Source of the DNA: Hemerocallis citrina
Lineage: Eukaryota > Streptophyta > Magnoliopsida > Asparagales > Asphodelaceae
Assembly (NCBI GenBank): GCA_017893485.1
Contig: CM030362.1
Span: 960,929-1,024,928 of the forward strand
Length of the DNA stretch: 64,000 nt
Direction: 5' to 3'
The position numbers and the translations under genes are program-made. The notes beneath the pieces were generated by a model. That model worked only from the letters and a program-made list of their open reading frames with translations. It searched no databases and was not told the origin of the DNA. Shown piece after piece: positions 23,376 to 35,700 of this stretch. Position 1 is the stretch's first letter, and the number at the start of each line of letters is the position of its first letter.

Positions 23376-23548
23376 GAGTAAAGCTTCATCCACTACCAAT
23401 TTCACTACCATTTTGTTCACTACCTTAGGTGACATATTTCTATTGGAGAGTTCTCCCACCTACTCTATCTTCTCCTATCTATTAGAGTGTGCCACCTAAG
23501 ATAGTGAACAAAATGCTAGTAAAATTGGTAGTGAATGTAGCATTAGTC
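23376..23548. mobile_element. MITE with 9-bp TSD (Mutator-type)
   Basis: 173-bp element. Left end GAGTAAAGCTTCATCCACTACC pairs with right end GGTAGTGAATGTAGCATTAGTC as an inverted repeat with mismatches. It is flanked by the identical 9-bp repeat CAAATTAAT (23367-23375 and 23549-23557). A 9-bp TSD is the mark of Mutator-like transposition. No coding capacity. Confidence 0.85.
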
Positions 23549-23557
23549 CAAATTAAT

Positions 23558-24480
23558 TACTAATATTATAATGTAGTTCTTGTAATTCATGTCTTACTTT
23601 TAGTGCCTATATACCAAACTTGTTGAACAAGAGAAGAGAAAGAAATGAAACAACTCTTCAACTGAATATAAATTTTGTTCTTAAAATTAGGTGTGAGTAG
23701 GAAAAAATTCAAAAATGCAACTTTAGAATTAGATGTCATCAAACAATACTTTAGATCATTTAGCAAAAGCACGATTGTTGCTCACAATGTTATTAGCATG
23801 TTCAATGTACATTTTTTAAACTTAAATTATGTTAGTTATTGGGGATTATTCTGTTGAGTTTTTTCCTCCATGTAACTCACTAACAAATATTTTATTTCAT
23901 ACAACTCACCTACAAATCACTAAGTTCATATTACTAGCTCGATCAAATATTCCAACAGTTATCCATCATAACTTCATTTGCAACATTATGAAAATTTCAG
24001 TATACTACACCAATTTCATGAAAAATTATTCTATAACTAAATAAGATCATTGGGACAAAAAAATATTTTTAGAGAATAAATTTTTTTATGTTTGGATTCT
24101 TTCTCGTTGGTTCTTTCGATCAGAATTTTTATGACGTTGCAAATTTGCAATTGAGTTACGAAGTTGGTCAAGATAATAATATGAAAACAGTGATTTCTGT
24201 GCAAGTCAGATTAAATTAAAACATTTGCTAGTGAGTTATGTGAAAAAAATATTTTTAAAAATATAATTTATTTTATAGGTTTCATTCATTATTGTAAACT
24301 CCATTAATTCTTTTAAAATATAATAATTATCATTAATTTTTAATAGCATCTAAATCAGCAAAATATATATATATATATAATTTTGGTAAAAATAAAATTT
24401 AAAGAAATTTCATTGCTCATTAAATAACTTTAGCTAGCCTAACTTTGGTCAATTGCCAGCCAACAAACCACGACAAAAAA
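23558..24480. other. Intergenic DNA
   Basis: AT-rich DNA with a short (TA)n run near 24366-24380. No gene or mobile element recognised. Confidence 0.4.
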
Positions 24481-24886
24481 ATCACGTGGGTGTGGCCCAC
24501 ATATCATTAATTTCAAGGAAAATACTTGTTGCACCGAGCTGTTGAAGACCCACATGTCCACCCAAGAGATTACTTGAAAAAAAAAATGCAAGTGACACAA
24601 TTCTCACGAATCTCACCTGCAGCTCAATTTGGGTGAAGATGTGGGTCGATTCGAATCTGGTGAAATAACCCTCCTGTTGGGCATCAGCCCTCGCAAAAAG
24701 CAGGCAGTCCATCTCTTGAATATCGAATCTCTCTCTCTCTCATAGTCGCTCCCAAATGCGAAATATCATCACTCCTCTCAGAGAAATCCCCCCTTTTCCT
24801 CCTCTTTCAATATCTTTCCTTCAAAATCATCACTTAATCGGCGGAGGAAGGAGAGGAGGAGGAGGAGGAGGAGAAGGAGGAGGAAA
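24481..24886 (+). promoter_or_regulatory. Upstream region and 5' UTR of DRM2-like gene
   Basis: Contains a CT-microsatellite leader (CTCTCTCTCTC near 24729-24740) and a purine-rich GGA repeat (24844-24885) directly before the ATG. No TATA box of note. Confidence 0.4.
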
Positions 24887-27800
24887 ATGGTGCGTTATTG
24901 TGATGTATTGGGTTTCTTGTTTGTTGAAATTGGTTTTGTTTTGTTGAATTGGGCATATTTTCTAGGGCATCTAGATCAAAAAGATGAATGGTTCGGATCC
25001 CATTCAGGGGGGGGGGGGGGGGGGGCAGCTTCAGCTTTGTGCTTAGTCAAAAAAGATGCCATTTCTTTAATATTACTTTGTTGGATGGTTGGTTTCAGGA
25101 TGACTGGTCGACCGACGAAAGTGAGGATGAGAAGCCGATCATCAAGATTCAGGCGGTTAACACACCACAACCAGAAGTGGTATGATGTTGTTACTTTTGG
25201 TTAAGAAGAATAACAATGGGTATTAGTTTTAGGGGGAAAATGCATGAAGCTAGCTTTAGGGATTGGGTAATGCTACACCTACAACCTTACAACTTTAGGT
25301 GGCGCAATCTCATTGGAGATGTGTAGAACCCACTACAACCTACTCTACAATACATTCCAATGAAATTGTGCCAGCTAAGGTTGTAAAAGAAAGGTTGTAA
25401 GAAAAGGTTGTAGGTGTAGCATTACCCTTAGGGATTTTGCTATTTTTTAGTGAATTCCCTAGGAATTTCCCAGGAGATTGTGTTGCAAAAAGAATCCCTC
25501 CCTATGAATTACTCCCATGATATATAATTAGTGGATATTGATGCTCTGTGCTCCTTGCATGATCTCCTTGGATTTTAGGAGACTTCCTATGAGACTTTTC
25601 AGCGCCCTGTTTGGGAACAAATGTTTAGATAACTAAAGTTATCTTAACTTTGGAGTATGTACAAGGTATACTAACTTTGGTAGTCATACCCTTATTCTCC
25701 ATTTTAAAGTTATCTTCAAGGTTTGGAAAAAAATTGATAGATAACTATGGGTTTCTCACCTTCTGCGGTAAGATAAATTCCAAAATGAGTCCCAAACATG
25801 CCATTAGTTATCGTGCATTCGTGCTTATGATCTTTTTGACTATTTCAACTCCAAATGGGTGTGTGTGTGTGTGTGAAGTTATCGCAAAGCTAGATATCTC
25901 TTTTGTACTGATTAGATTTATAGAATGCTCAGTTGTGAACTATACATGGTTTTCTTCCTTTCAAGTGGAAATTTTAGTCAAGATCATTGTGTCTTCTTAC
26001 TTGTTAAGGGTAACAATTTTCCTCGTGTGCTTGAAGTTGGTTGACAAAGTTTAAGCACTTATATATGGGTCTGAGTAATAGTGCATTTTGTGATCAAACT
26101 AGATTTGCCCGTGGGCACGTGCCTACGGCACGTCTTCGAAACGATACAAAACACGAAAAGCCATGTAAATAGTAAAACAACAATTATGTAGCTCAAGTTT
26201 GAATAGTATGACAATAAAAATCTATGTTTCCATTAGTATATGTTAAAAAATAATTATAAATGGGGTGTAAAATCTAATTTCTTAGAGCTTTAAGTGTGAA
26301 AAAATGGTGAAATTTAACTATTGAAGAGATATTTGATATTTTCAATATAACATATGCAATAAAAAACATAAAAATTCTAAAAATTTACAAATCTGAAATC
26401 TTAAAATCTAAATTTCCAAGTAATAAAAAAAATGGGAGAGAGAGATAGGGAGAGAGAGAAAGAGAGAAATATGAAAAAGTGAAGAGAGAAGAGAGTGATA
26501 GTAATAAAGTAATGATTTTTTTTTGTTTTGGGGGGGGGGGGAAATTTGGTTTTGGGATTTAAAATTTTAGGAGGGAAAATATGTTTTGTGAGATTGGATC
26601 TGGGCCTTTAATTTTGAGGGAATTGAATGTGAACCACTTGATAGCTTTCTTTGTGTTTTATTATATAGATTTTGGTATTGTCATTTTGGCAAGGTAAAAT
26701 TTAGGGTAGTATTTTTGTTAATAAACTATTTAAGGGCAGTTTTTTAGATTTTCCTAAGACTTTCGGAGAATTTTTTTTGCATTTAGCCTTAATTTTATGA
26801 TTGTAATGGTTCAAGGGGCTGATCCCCCAAGAGTTGGGATAAATGCTCTAGTGTTGCCATTGTTCTTGATTGGCTGACCCCCGCAAGAAATAATTTATTC
26901 TTTTTTCATTTACTTGTCTTTCCCTCTTTCTGTCTCACTATTTTGCAACACAGTTTTATTTGTTACACAAGTTTGAGTTGGTTATTACATTTACTTGTTC
27001 CTCCTTCCGTCTCACTATCCACATAGCTTGCTGATATTCTGGTGTTTGACATAATTTATTGTTATCTTTTTTATGTTTAAGAACTGGATAAGTGATGGCG
27101 ATGAGGAGAAACCTGGCGTTGAGTGGGTTACTGATGAGGAGAAACCTGATGTCGGGTGGGTTACTGATGAGGAGAAACCCGATGTCGGGTGGGTTACTGA
27201 TGAGGAGGAAGCACCTGCACCTGCTCCTGTTCACAATCCATTTGAAGTCCCTATCAGGGAGGTATAATAATCTCTCTTAATTAGTGTTGGGAAATGTTCC
27301 AGTCACTGAGCTTGTACATACTCATTGTATTGTTGTAACACGAATATTGAGTGACAAATATTTATGAATCAATTATTTTGTGGATTTATTCCTTATTTTC
27401 GCGACAGGTTTCTTTTAGTTATTATATTTTTTGATTGCTATGTGTATTTTTTCAAGGTTTCGGAAGCAGGTCCTTCTCAGACAAACTCAGTAGCCCAGTT
27501 CATTGCAATGGGATTCTCTAAAGAAATGGTGGAAGAGGCAATAAAACAGAATAGTAAGTGCTCTGTGCCTTTTTCTTTTGTTAAATATGCTCATTACCAT
27601 CTGCTATTTTGTTATTTAAATTGTTTCCCCACTTCTTTTTTTGATGCTGTAGGAGAAGGAGACACAGAAAATGTCTTGGAGACATTACTTACATTAGATG
27701 TAAGTGTAGCCTCTTTTATATTTAATGCATATATTCTGCAATCATGCTGTGTAATTTATTTATATTGTTAGTGTTAGGTGTAGAGCTGAAAATATTTATT

Positions 27801-30402
27801 TCAGGAATGTAGAAATGTAGTTGTGTTATATCTTTGGGCTCTTTGATAAATCAGCAACTATAAAGCCCTTAGCCAAATTTTTTTGTTTTTGTTTTGTGGT
27901 CAGCGCATGATTTTTCTACTTCATTTTTCTATATTAAATGGTACCTTTTTTTGCTAGAATTATAGATTTTTAGTGCAAGGAGTTGCACAATCTTCGTAAA
28001 TTTGGGAAAATATACCAGTTCTTTACTCACTTTAAGTCTGCTGCATTCTTTATAGCCTAATTTTGATCATTCTTGCATTTTTGTCATTTAAACAATTTGA
28101 ATACATGTGTTGACCTATAAAGCACAAATACTCTGCAAGGGGTCGCGTACCAAGTATCCGATACGTATCGAACACGATACGCGTACGATACGCGTCCGTT
28201 ACGTATCTGATACGTATCGGGAGTAATTAAAAAAATAAAATATTGGATACTCTCCCGATACGTGGGGATACGCAGCCGATACGGCGGGATACGCTGTGGA
28301 TACGTTTTTTGGTTTTTTTTTTCGTTCGGCTCGGCCGAAGCCCATCTTTCCTTTTTTTCTCTCTCTCTCTCACCGCTCTTCTCTCTCTCACCGCTCTTCT
28401 CTCTCTCTCTCATCCCGTTGTACGTATTCGAAACCCTAGTCCTCCTCTCTCTCTCACCCCGATCCTCCTCTCACTCTCACCCCAACCGAAACCCTAGCTG
28501 GCTATAGCCCTCTTCCTCTCTCACCCCGATCGGCAATGGAAAGTCGAAACCCTAGTCATTGGTCCTCTGTCACCTCGATCGAATCTCTAGCCCTCTTCTC
28601 TCTCTCACCTTGATCGGCGATCGAAACCTTAGCCAGACCGAAATCTCCTCTCTCACCTTCAGATAAAGCCTAAAGGTACTTTTAAATTTTTAATTTTCAA
28701 TTATTCATTTGTTATATTAGGATTACTGGATTAGGGATTGTTATTAGAGTGCAGATTTTAGAGTGCAGATTTTCAATTATTCATTTGTTATTAGAGTGCA
28801 GCCTCAAGTAGCCTGAGAATCTGAGATTGGAATTTTTTGTCGTAATACATCACTTTTTAAAAATGATGAGAGTGAATACTTTTCTGGAAATGATGTATGT
28901 TTGGGGATGCATTGTTGTGGTCGATACAGGATCATTTTAATGATGTATGTTTGGGGATATATATATGATCATTTTAATAAATGTGTGGATGCATTGCTGT
29001 GGTCGAACTTGATTGTGGCATGTAAATAATGAACTGTCGTAATAACCACACCACAGGAGCTAGGAATTTAGAATATTAGACTACAGATTCAATTTTTTTG
29101 CCATAATTTAGTTTTTTGTTGATTGTATTTTTAATTTAAATGATTGAAGGAACTATATCGGAAGATGTAAATGTTAGTTAATTAGACATTTTAGACTAGA
29201 TTAGACTACTAGATTAGGGATTGTTAGTTTGTTACTAGAGTGATTTAAATTTTAACATTTCGTAATGTTAGTTTGTTACTAGAGTGATTCTCAATTTCTC
29301 ATTTGTTACAGATTAGGGATTGTTACTTGTTAGTTAGTTTATATCAAATTTAGTAATTAGTAATGTTTTTGAGAGGATACTGGAGTGATTCTCATTTCTC
29401 ATATACATGCCGCTTTAAGAAAATATTACCAAAACAAAATAACATTACATAATTGTCATAAATTTAACAAATGGTATTCATGAACTCCTTGTAAGTTATC
29501 CCTATATAGGCCTCTTTCTTTTTGTTATATTTTTATTAATGCAATTTTATATTGTCTATGTATAACTCAAGGAATTCAATTTTTATTTATAATATATATT
29601 ATTAATTATTAATTATTTATTTTATTTAAGCGTACCCTAACTACCCGTATCCTAGTTTTTGAGAAATCGACGTATCCGCGTGTCCGATACGTACTGTATC
29701 GGATACGCGTACCCGTATTCGTGCTTCATAGGTGTTGACAGATGTTCCTGGGTTTTTTTCCATTGCAAACTAGTCAATATCTTGCTATTGACAAGCATAT
29801 TTTGTAGCTATTGTTAAAGGATTCATGGGATGACTTGGACTATTGGTTCCTATAGTTTTAAATTTATACCTCTAAATTACTTTTAGTTTGAGCAGTGAGG
29901 CAACTTGCTAATGAAATGCTAAAAGACATCATTATATTCTAAATATGCACATAAGAATAATCAGGGTACCCCAAGATCAATAAAATTGGGTATTAATTTG
30001 GATTTTTGATGTGCTTTTGTCTCTAGTGCTTGTCATTAGTGAGGCGCGTTTCAGTATAATACTTTTTGTGGTTTATTCTTTGATATGTATTTGGATTTAA
30101 ATTATTTGTTTGGGCACCATTGAGACTCACTGAGATATGCTTAGGGGGTGTCAGTTTCCCTCCAAAAACAGATATGCAGTTGCATGTGAAAAAACAATAT
30201 TTTACCTCCAAAACTTTTTGATCCAATTGCCAACATATCCCCTACAATTCAACATAGACTACTCTATATATTACTATTTTTATTTCCCTCCAAAACATAA
30301 AGGACAAAAATAATTGAGATTCAATTTTTTTTTTTTTGTGTGTGTGTGTGTGGGGGGGGGGGGGGGGAGTTTGAATCTCCAGTTGCAATTGCACTTGGAC
30401 CC

Positions 30403-30433
<31 letters not shown>

Positions 30434-32734
30434 AAAAAAAATCATCTCTACCTAATCATACTTGTTTCTTCAATCAATCAGACTTAGCTGCTTTTTATTG
30501 CACCATCTTTCGCCTCATTGATTTGTATAAGTTTTACTTATGTGGATTTATGGAGTTATTATTTTTGCCATTATAATTAGTGATGGTGTATGAAGCCTAT
30601 ACATTTTCCACTATGTGTGGTCTTCTCCTTCTATGTATCATGTTCTCCAAACTTTCTTTTTTCCTATCTAAAAAAGTAAAAGTGGACTATAGATGATTGC
30701 TCTTTGAATAGGATGATCTTGACATGCTAAAAAAGGTAAAATCATATAAATATCATGTAATAATTGTTTGTTTGTTAATTTCCATGCTAAATACTTTTCT
30801 CTACTATTATAATGGGAGAAGGCCTTAGTGGTATTTGTCATCATTTTTTTTTTTTTTGTCATTTTGTCATTTTGAAGCCAACACGTGCAACTGCACGTGT
30901 TGACAAAATGACTCACTTTGGTAAATATTTTCGAAAGTGGACCAGTTTGGTAAATATTTTCGAAAGTGGATCGGTTTGGAAATTATTTTCCTTTTTTTTT
31001 GTCTTTTTCCTTCTTCCTCCACGTGCATCGCACGTGCATATTTTCAAAATGGACCAGTTTGGTAAATATTTTCGAAAGTGGATCAGTTTGGAAATTATTT
31101 TCGTTTTTTTTGTCTTTTTCCTTCTTCCTCCACGTGCATCACACGTGCATGATACTAGCATCTCTTTATGCCATTTCAAGCTAAAAAGGTTTTGATCGAT
31201 ATTCTATCGTCTTTTGAGATTCATTTAAAAAAAATATCTCATGAGAGTTGAGGGGCTTCCAAAGCATGCATGTAACCATTTTATTCCATACAGTGCATTT
31301 TCAATTTTTTTTTGTTCTTTACAGGCTATTGAAAAAACTCCTGAAGACCCTTCTTGTTCTCGAGCAAGTGACAGAGATTTTGAGGATGAAGATTTCTCTG
31401 ACATGGATGATTTTGGATTGGAGGTAAATATAATATATCCTTGTTACATACATCAGAATGTTCCCAATTTCTGGTTTCTCTTTTATTTTCAGCATGAATA
31501 ATTGATTGCATTATGTATCTGTCATGTAATTTTTTTTGTACAATGTATGATTAGGAGTTTAGCATATTGGTCCAATAACATGAGTTAGTAATGGAACCTA
31601 ACGTCCATTTGTAGCCATACGAATTAGTCATAGAACCCAACATCCATTTGTAGCCATACATCATCTTTACAGTGTCTATATTGCTAGGTTGGTTTTCAAG
31701 CCATATTAACCGGCTAGAGCATATAATACTGTTGACCAGTGTAATCAGTGGCGTATCCGATGCGTGCCCGAGGCTTGAGGCAATGCAGGTTTTGGGGACT
31801 GTGCCTTGCGTAAGGGTGGTGGAAAGGAAATTTGTCGAGGTGCCACCAATGAGTTCATGTTTGTGCACCTTGATCAATGCTTGAGGCTTCCCCTGAGATA
31901 AAGGCTCATCCAGTGTAGTCGAAGGCGTAAGGCACAAGTAATTTCAATTCATCGGAAAAAGCCTGAGGTGCAAGGTGCTATTTGAGGCGCAAGCCTCAGT
32001 TAATCGAGACCGAGGCACACTGTTACCTTTTGGGATTTTAAAAATTTATAAATAAGATTATATAAACAAGATAACATCATAGCAACAAAATATATCATAC
32101 AACGACCATATACTTAAAAAGTAAGGTATGGAAGACGTACTTTGTAGGTATAACCGTGTAACGATGTAAGTGTAATTTGTAAGTTATAATTTATGTACAT
32201 TCAACATTTTTTTTTGTTTTGAGAATATCAAAATGCAGTATTAGTATTACACTATTACAGAGTATTAGAATATTACAATTACATATTAAGTATATTCAAG
32301 TATTCAACAATTAATTATTACAGTAAGTTCCATCCAAAAGCCTAATAAAGCAGTAAAGCAAAAGCAGCCTAATAAAGCAGTAAAGCAAAAGCATTGCATA
32401 AATAAAAAAACAAGAATACTATAAAACAAGGAATAATTTAAATAATAAAAAAGAATATAAATATAAAACCTGTCAAATGACTCAAAACTAAAAAAGAAAG
32501 AATATTTTAAATAATAATAAAAAATATATATATAAAACCTGTTAAAAGATTCAAAATTAAAAAAGAAAGAATCTATATAATAAAACACAAAGAAAGCTAT
32601 CAAGTGGCTCTCCTTCAATCCTCCCCAAAATCAAAGGCCCACATCTAACCTCACAAAACACATTTTCTCCCCCAAAAGTTTTTCCCCAAAACTCAAATTC
32701 AAATCCCCCAAAACAACTCCTTTATTTATTTAAT

Positions 32735-32794
<60 letters not shown>

Positions 32795-35700
32795 GACACA
32801 CTTATGGAAACATGGACTTTTATAACCCAATTCATAATTATTTTTCAACATATACTAATGAAAACATAGACTTTTATTTACAACTAATTATTGTCATACT
32901 ATTCAAACTTGAGCTATATATTTGTTGATTTACTGTTTACAAGTCTTTTCATATGTTGTATCGTTCTGAAGACGTGCTGTAGACACGTGGCCACGGGCAA
33001 ATCTAGTACTTAAATAATAAAGAAGGGAAAAAAACAAAGGATAAACAATGCTAAGGCACGCCTTTCGTCGAGGCGTGCTGAGGCGCACAACGCTTCGAAC
33101 AAGGGGTGCACTTCAACTGAGGCTTGAGGCGCACCCTTGGATTTCGCCTCCTGAGACTTCATTGGGCTCATCGGTATGGATTCTGTTTTTTTAAACTTTA
33201 AAAATGCTCACATCCACTCGAATAAATAAATTGTGGGTTAGTAGAGTCAGATAACCGAAATCCCGAAATTTTAAGAACTAGGGAATTAGAATAGTTCTTC
33301 TCCTTTGTTGCATTCCTCAGGTGTGTACTGCTTTGATTTTTACTGTTAGACTTTTTTTTTTCTTTTATAATGTTGTGCTGCCTGCTACTGTTGTTACTAG
33401 TGTTTTTTTTGTTATTCTTCTTCATCATAATCATCTTCTCGTCTTATTATGTGTTTTCTAGAATTGCTTTGTTAGTGTATAGTAAGTTTTGGAGTGACCT
33501 TTCTCTATGGAATTTGTAATGCTATTTCAACTTACTTCCATTTGAATTCTGTGACAAAAATAAATCATAGTGTGCGCCTTAAATTGCTCCTTGTGGTCAT
33601 GCCTTCGTTGGATTTTGAATTTGGCTTGCGTCTTCCACTGCATTGCTACCGACATTACGGATATTTAGGTTTACTGGTTTATTAAATGCGTCTTAACTAC
33701 CAGTGCATGAAAAAGAAACCCTACCAGTTGGAGAAAATTTATCTTCACGTTCTATTCGGTATATAAATTAGGTTTTGTCTGTCCTTGTCTGTATGGAAAT
33801 TGTAATTTCCTCATGTATAGGATTGAGTTTGATTGGGCAAAAACATACCACCTCGGCACTCCCGATACGTATCTTACTGGATTTAGATTTTCTTTTTTCT
33901 TCTTTTTTTTGTAACTTTATACTTATAGTTTTAGTATTTTTCGGAACTTTGCATCATCAAATTTTCAATTAGCATGCCAATTTTTTTTAGTAGGATTCAA
34001 ATGTAGCTCGAGTGATTTTTCTTTAATTACTGTGCAGGATTTCACTGATGAATTATGTGAAAAGGACAGATTAGTTTCAACATTGGTGGATATGGGCTTC
34101 CTTGCTGATGAGGCATGTTCAGCTATTGATAGATGTGGTACCTTCCTCTATAATCCTGTATCAGTTAGAGCCTCTGTATGGAGCAAATTTAATACAATTT
34201 CACTGTTCATGTCCATTGCTATTATTAATATTTATTACTTTTACCTGAAGTATTATTTGTCCTATGGATACATCAGTGAAATAATGGTTCTGCATTTTGC
34301 AGCTCTCACTCATTTTAAGTCCCTACATTGTCATATAGGGAATTCTAGCCATGGCTAATCTAATCTTCCATGGTTCATATGTTATGTATCGTGCTTCCCA
34401 TGCCTCCATTTTCTACATAAGACAAAAATTGGTCAGGGTAGTATTTATTTTTACTTGACATTATTTTACAACACAATGCTCTAGTGAGCTCTTTAATTTA
34501 GTTGATTCAGTAGACAACAGACTCCTGTGAATAATAGGTAACACTGATATGTTTAATCAGCCATGCAGAGCAATGGATATTTGAGTTTTTGTTTTGATGT
34601 TGTGCCTTGTGTATTGATGGACAAGGAATGAACTCTACTGAATCATTTTTGTTTCTTGATTTGACATTCTCATTGCATTTATTTAGCATTTACCACTCCA
34701 TGCATCTTAACCGATCTTGTACCAACTATTTCGTTGATAAATCTTTTTCTTTTTAAATGTTAATGTTATCATAAGGAGTAACTCTTTGACAAGTTTATGG
34801 TGGAGTTTGTAGGGGATATGGTTTAGTTTGGCTCTAGGGCCTAATTCTTTGATTGTATAAAACATGTGTAGGTCTTTTTGACCTACTCAAACTCAAATAC
34901 CTGCCCATGTTCTGTATGATCTGCTTTTGGTTCTCTTTGGTTTTCGACCATTTTTCCTCTTGATTTGTTGAGCTAAAGGCTGTAAATTTTCTTATGCGTA
35001 TATTACTTATTCTCCTCGTTGTTTAAATCCGTCTCTCTTATAATGCTTATTCTCCTCTTTGTTTAAATCCTTTTCCTCTAGCCTTGTTTTGGTTAAAATG
35101 TACAATGAGCACATATTTCTATTTATAGGAAGCTGTTACATGTGCAAATAATGTACACAATGTATGGATGGTAATCAGAAGCATGGCCAGACCGATTATT
35201 TATGCCTCTCGGATAATTGGAAGTTTTAACTGTTTTTGTTTGTTCATTAATTTGGTTTATTGATATTTACATTATTTATAATTTTTATGTTCTCCATTCT
35301 CTGAAAGTGTTCGTTTTTTCGTGTATGGCTAGCGATGAAGTATCTTACTTTTGTTGATTTTCTATTGCTAAAGTGTAAATAATCTGCATGGAGTAACATT
35401 GAAAGTCACATTGGGATCTATTTGGAACAATTGATTGTTTGAATTTTCTTCTATGCTGTGTGCATTATATTTATCCCTCCTGAGGCATTGGTTAGCTTCA
35501 TTGACCGTGCATTTTGACACAATCTAACTTTGCAGCTACTAGTCTCTAGTAATAGTAATCTCATTGTTCTATGTTTAACTTTGTGTGTTGTACCTTTTTT
35601 TATCACTCCGAGTTATTAGTAAGGGGTGCTAATTTTCAATTATCACTTCCCAAAATGTTCCTTTCTGAAACACATAATATGAGTTGAATAAGCTAACCAT

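Noticed and set aside
28243..28507. Ser/Leu-rich frames in the hAT interior
   Set aside because: They come from CT-microsatellite DNA with AAACCCTAG words; no transposase motif.
28430..28560. Interstitial telomere repeat
   Set aside because: AAACCCTA words are scattered, not tandem; better seen as promoter telobox-like motifs.
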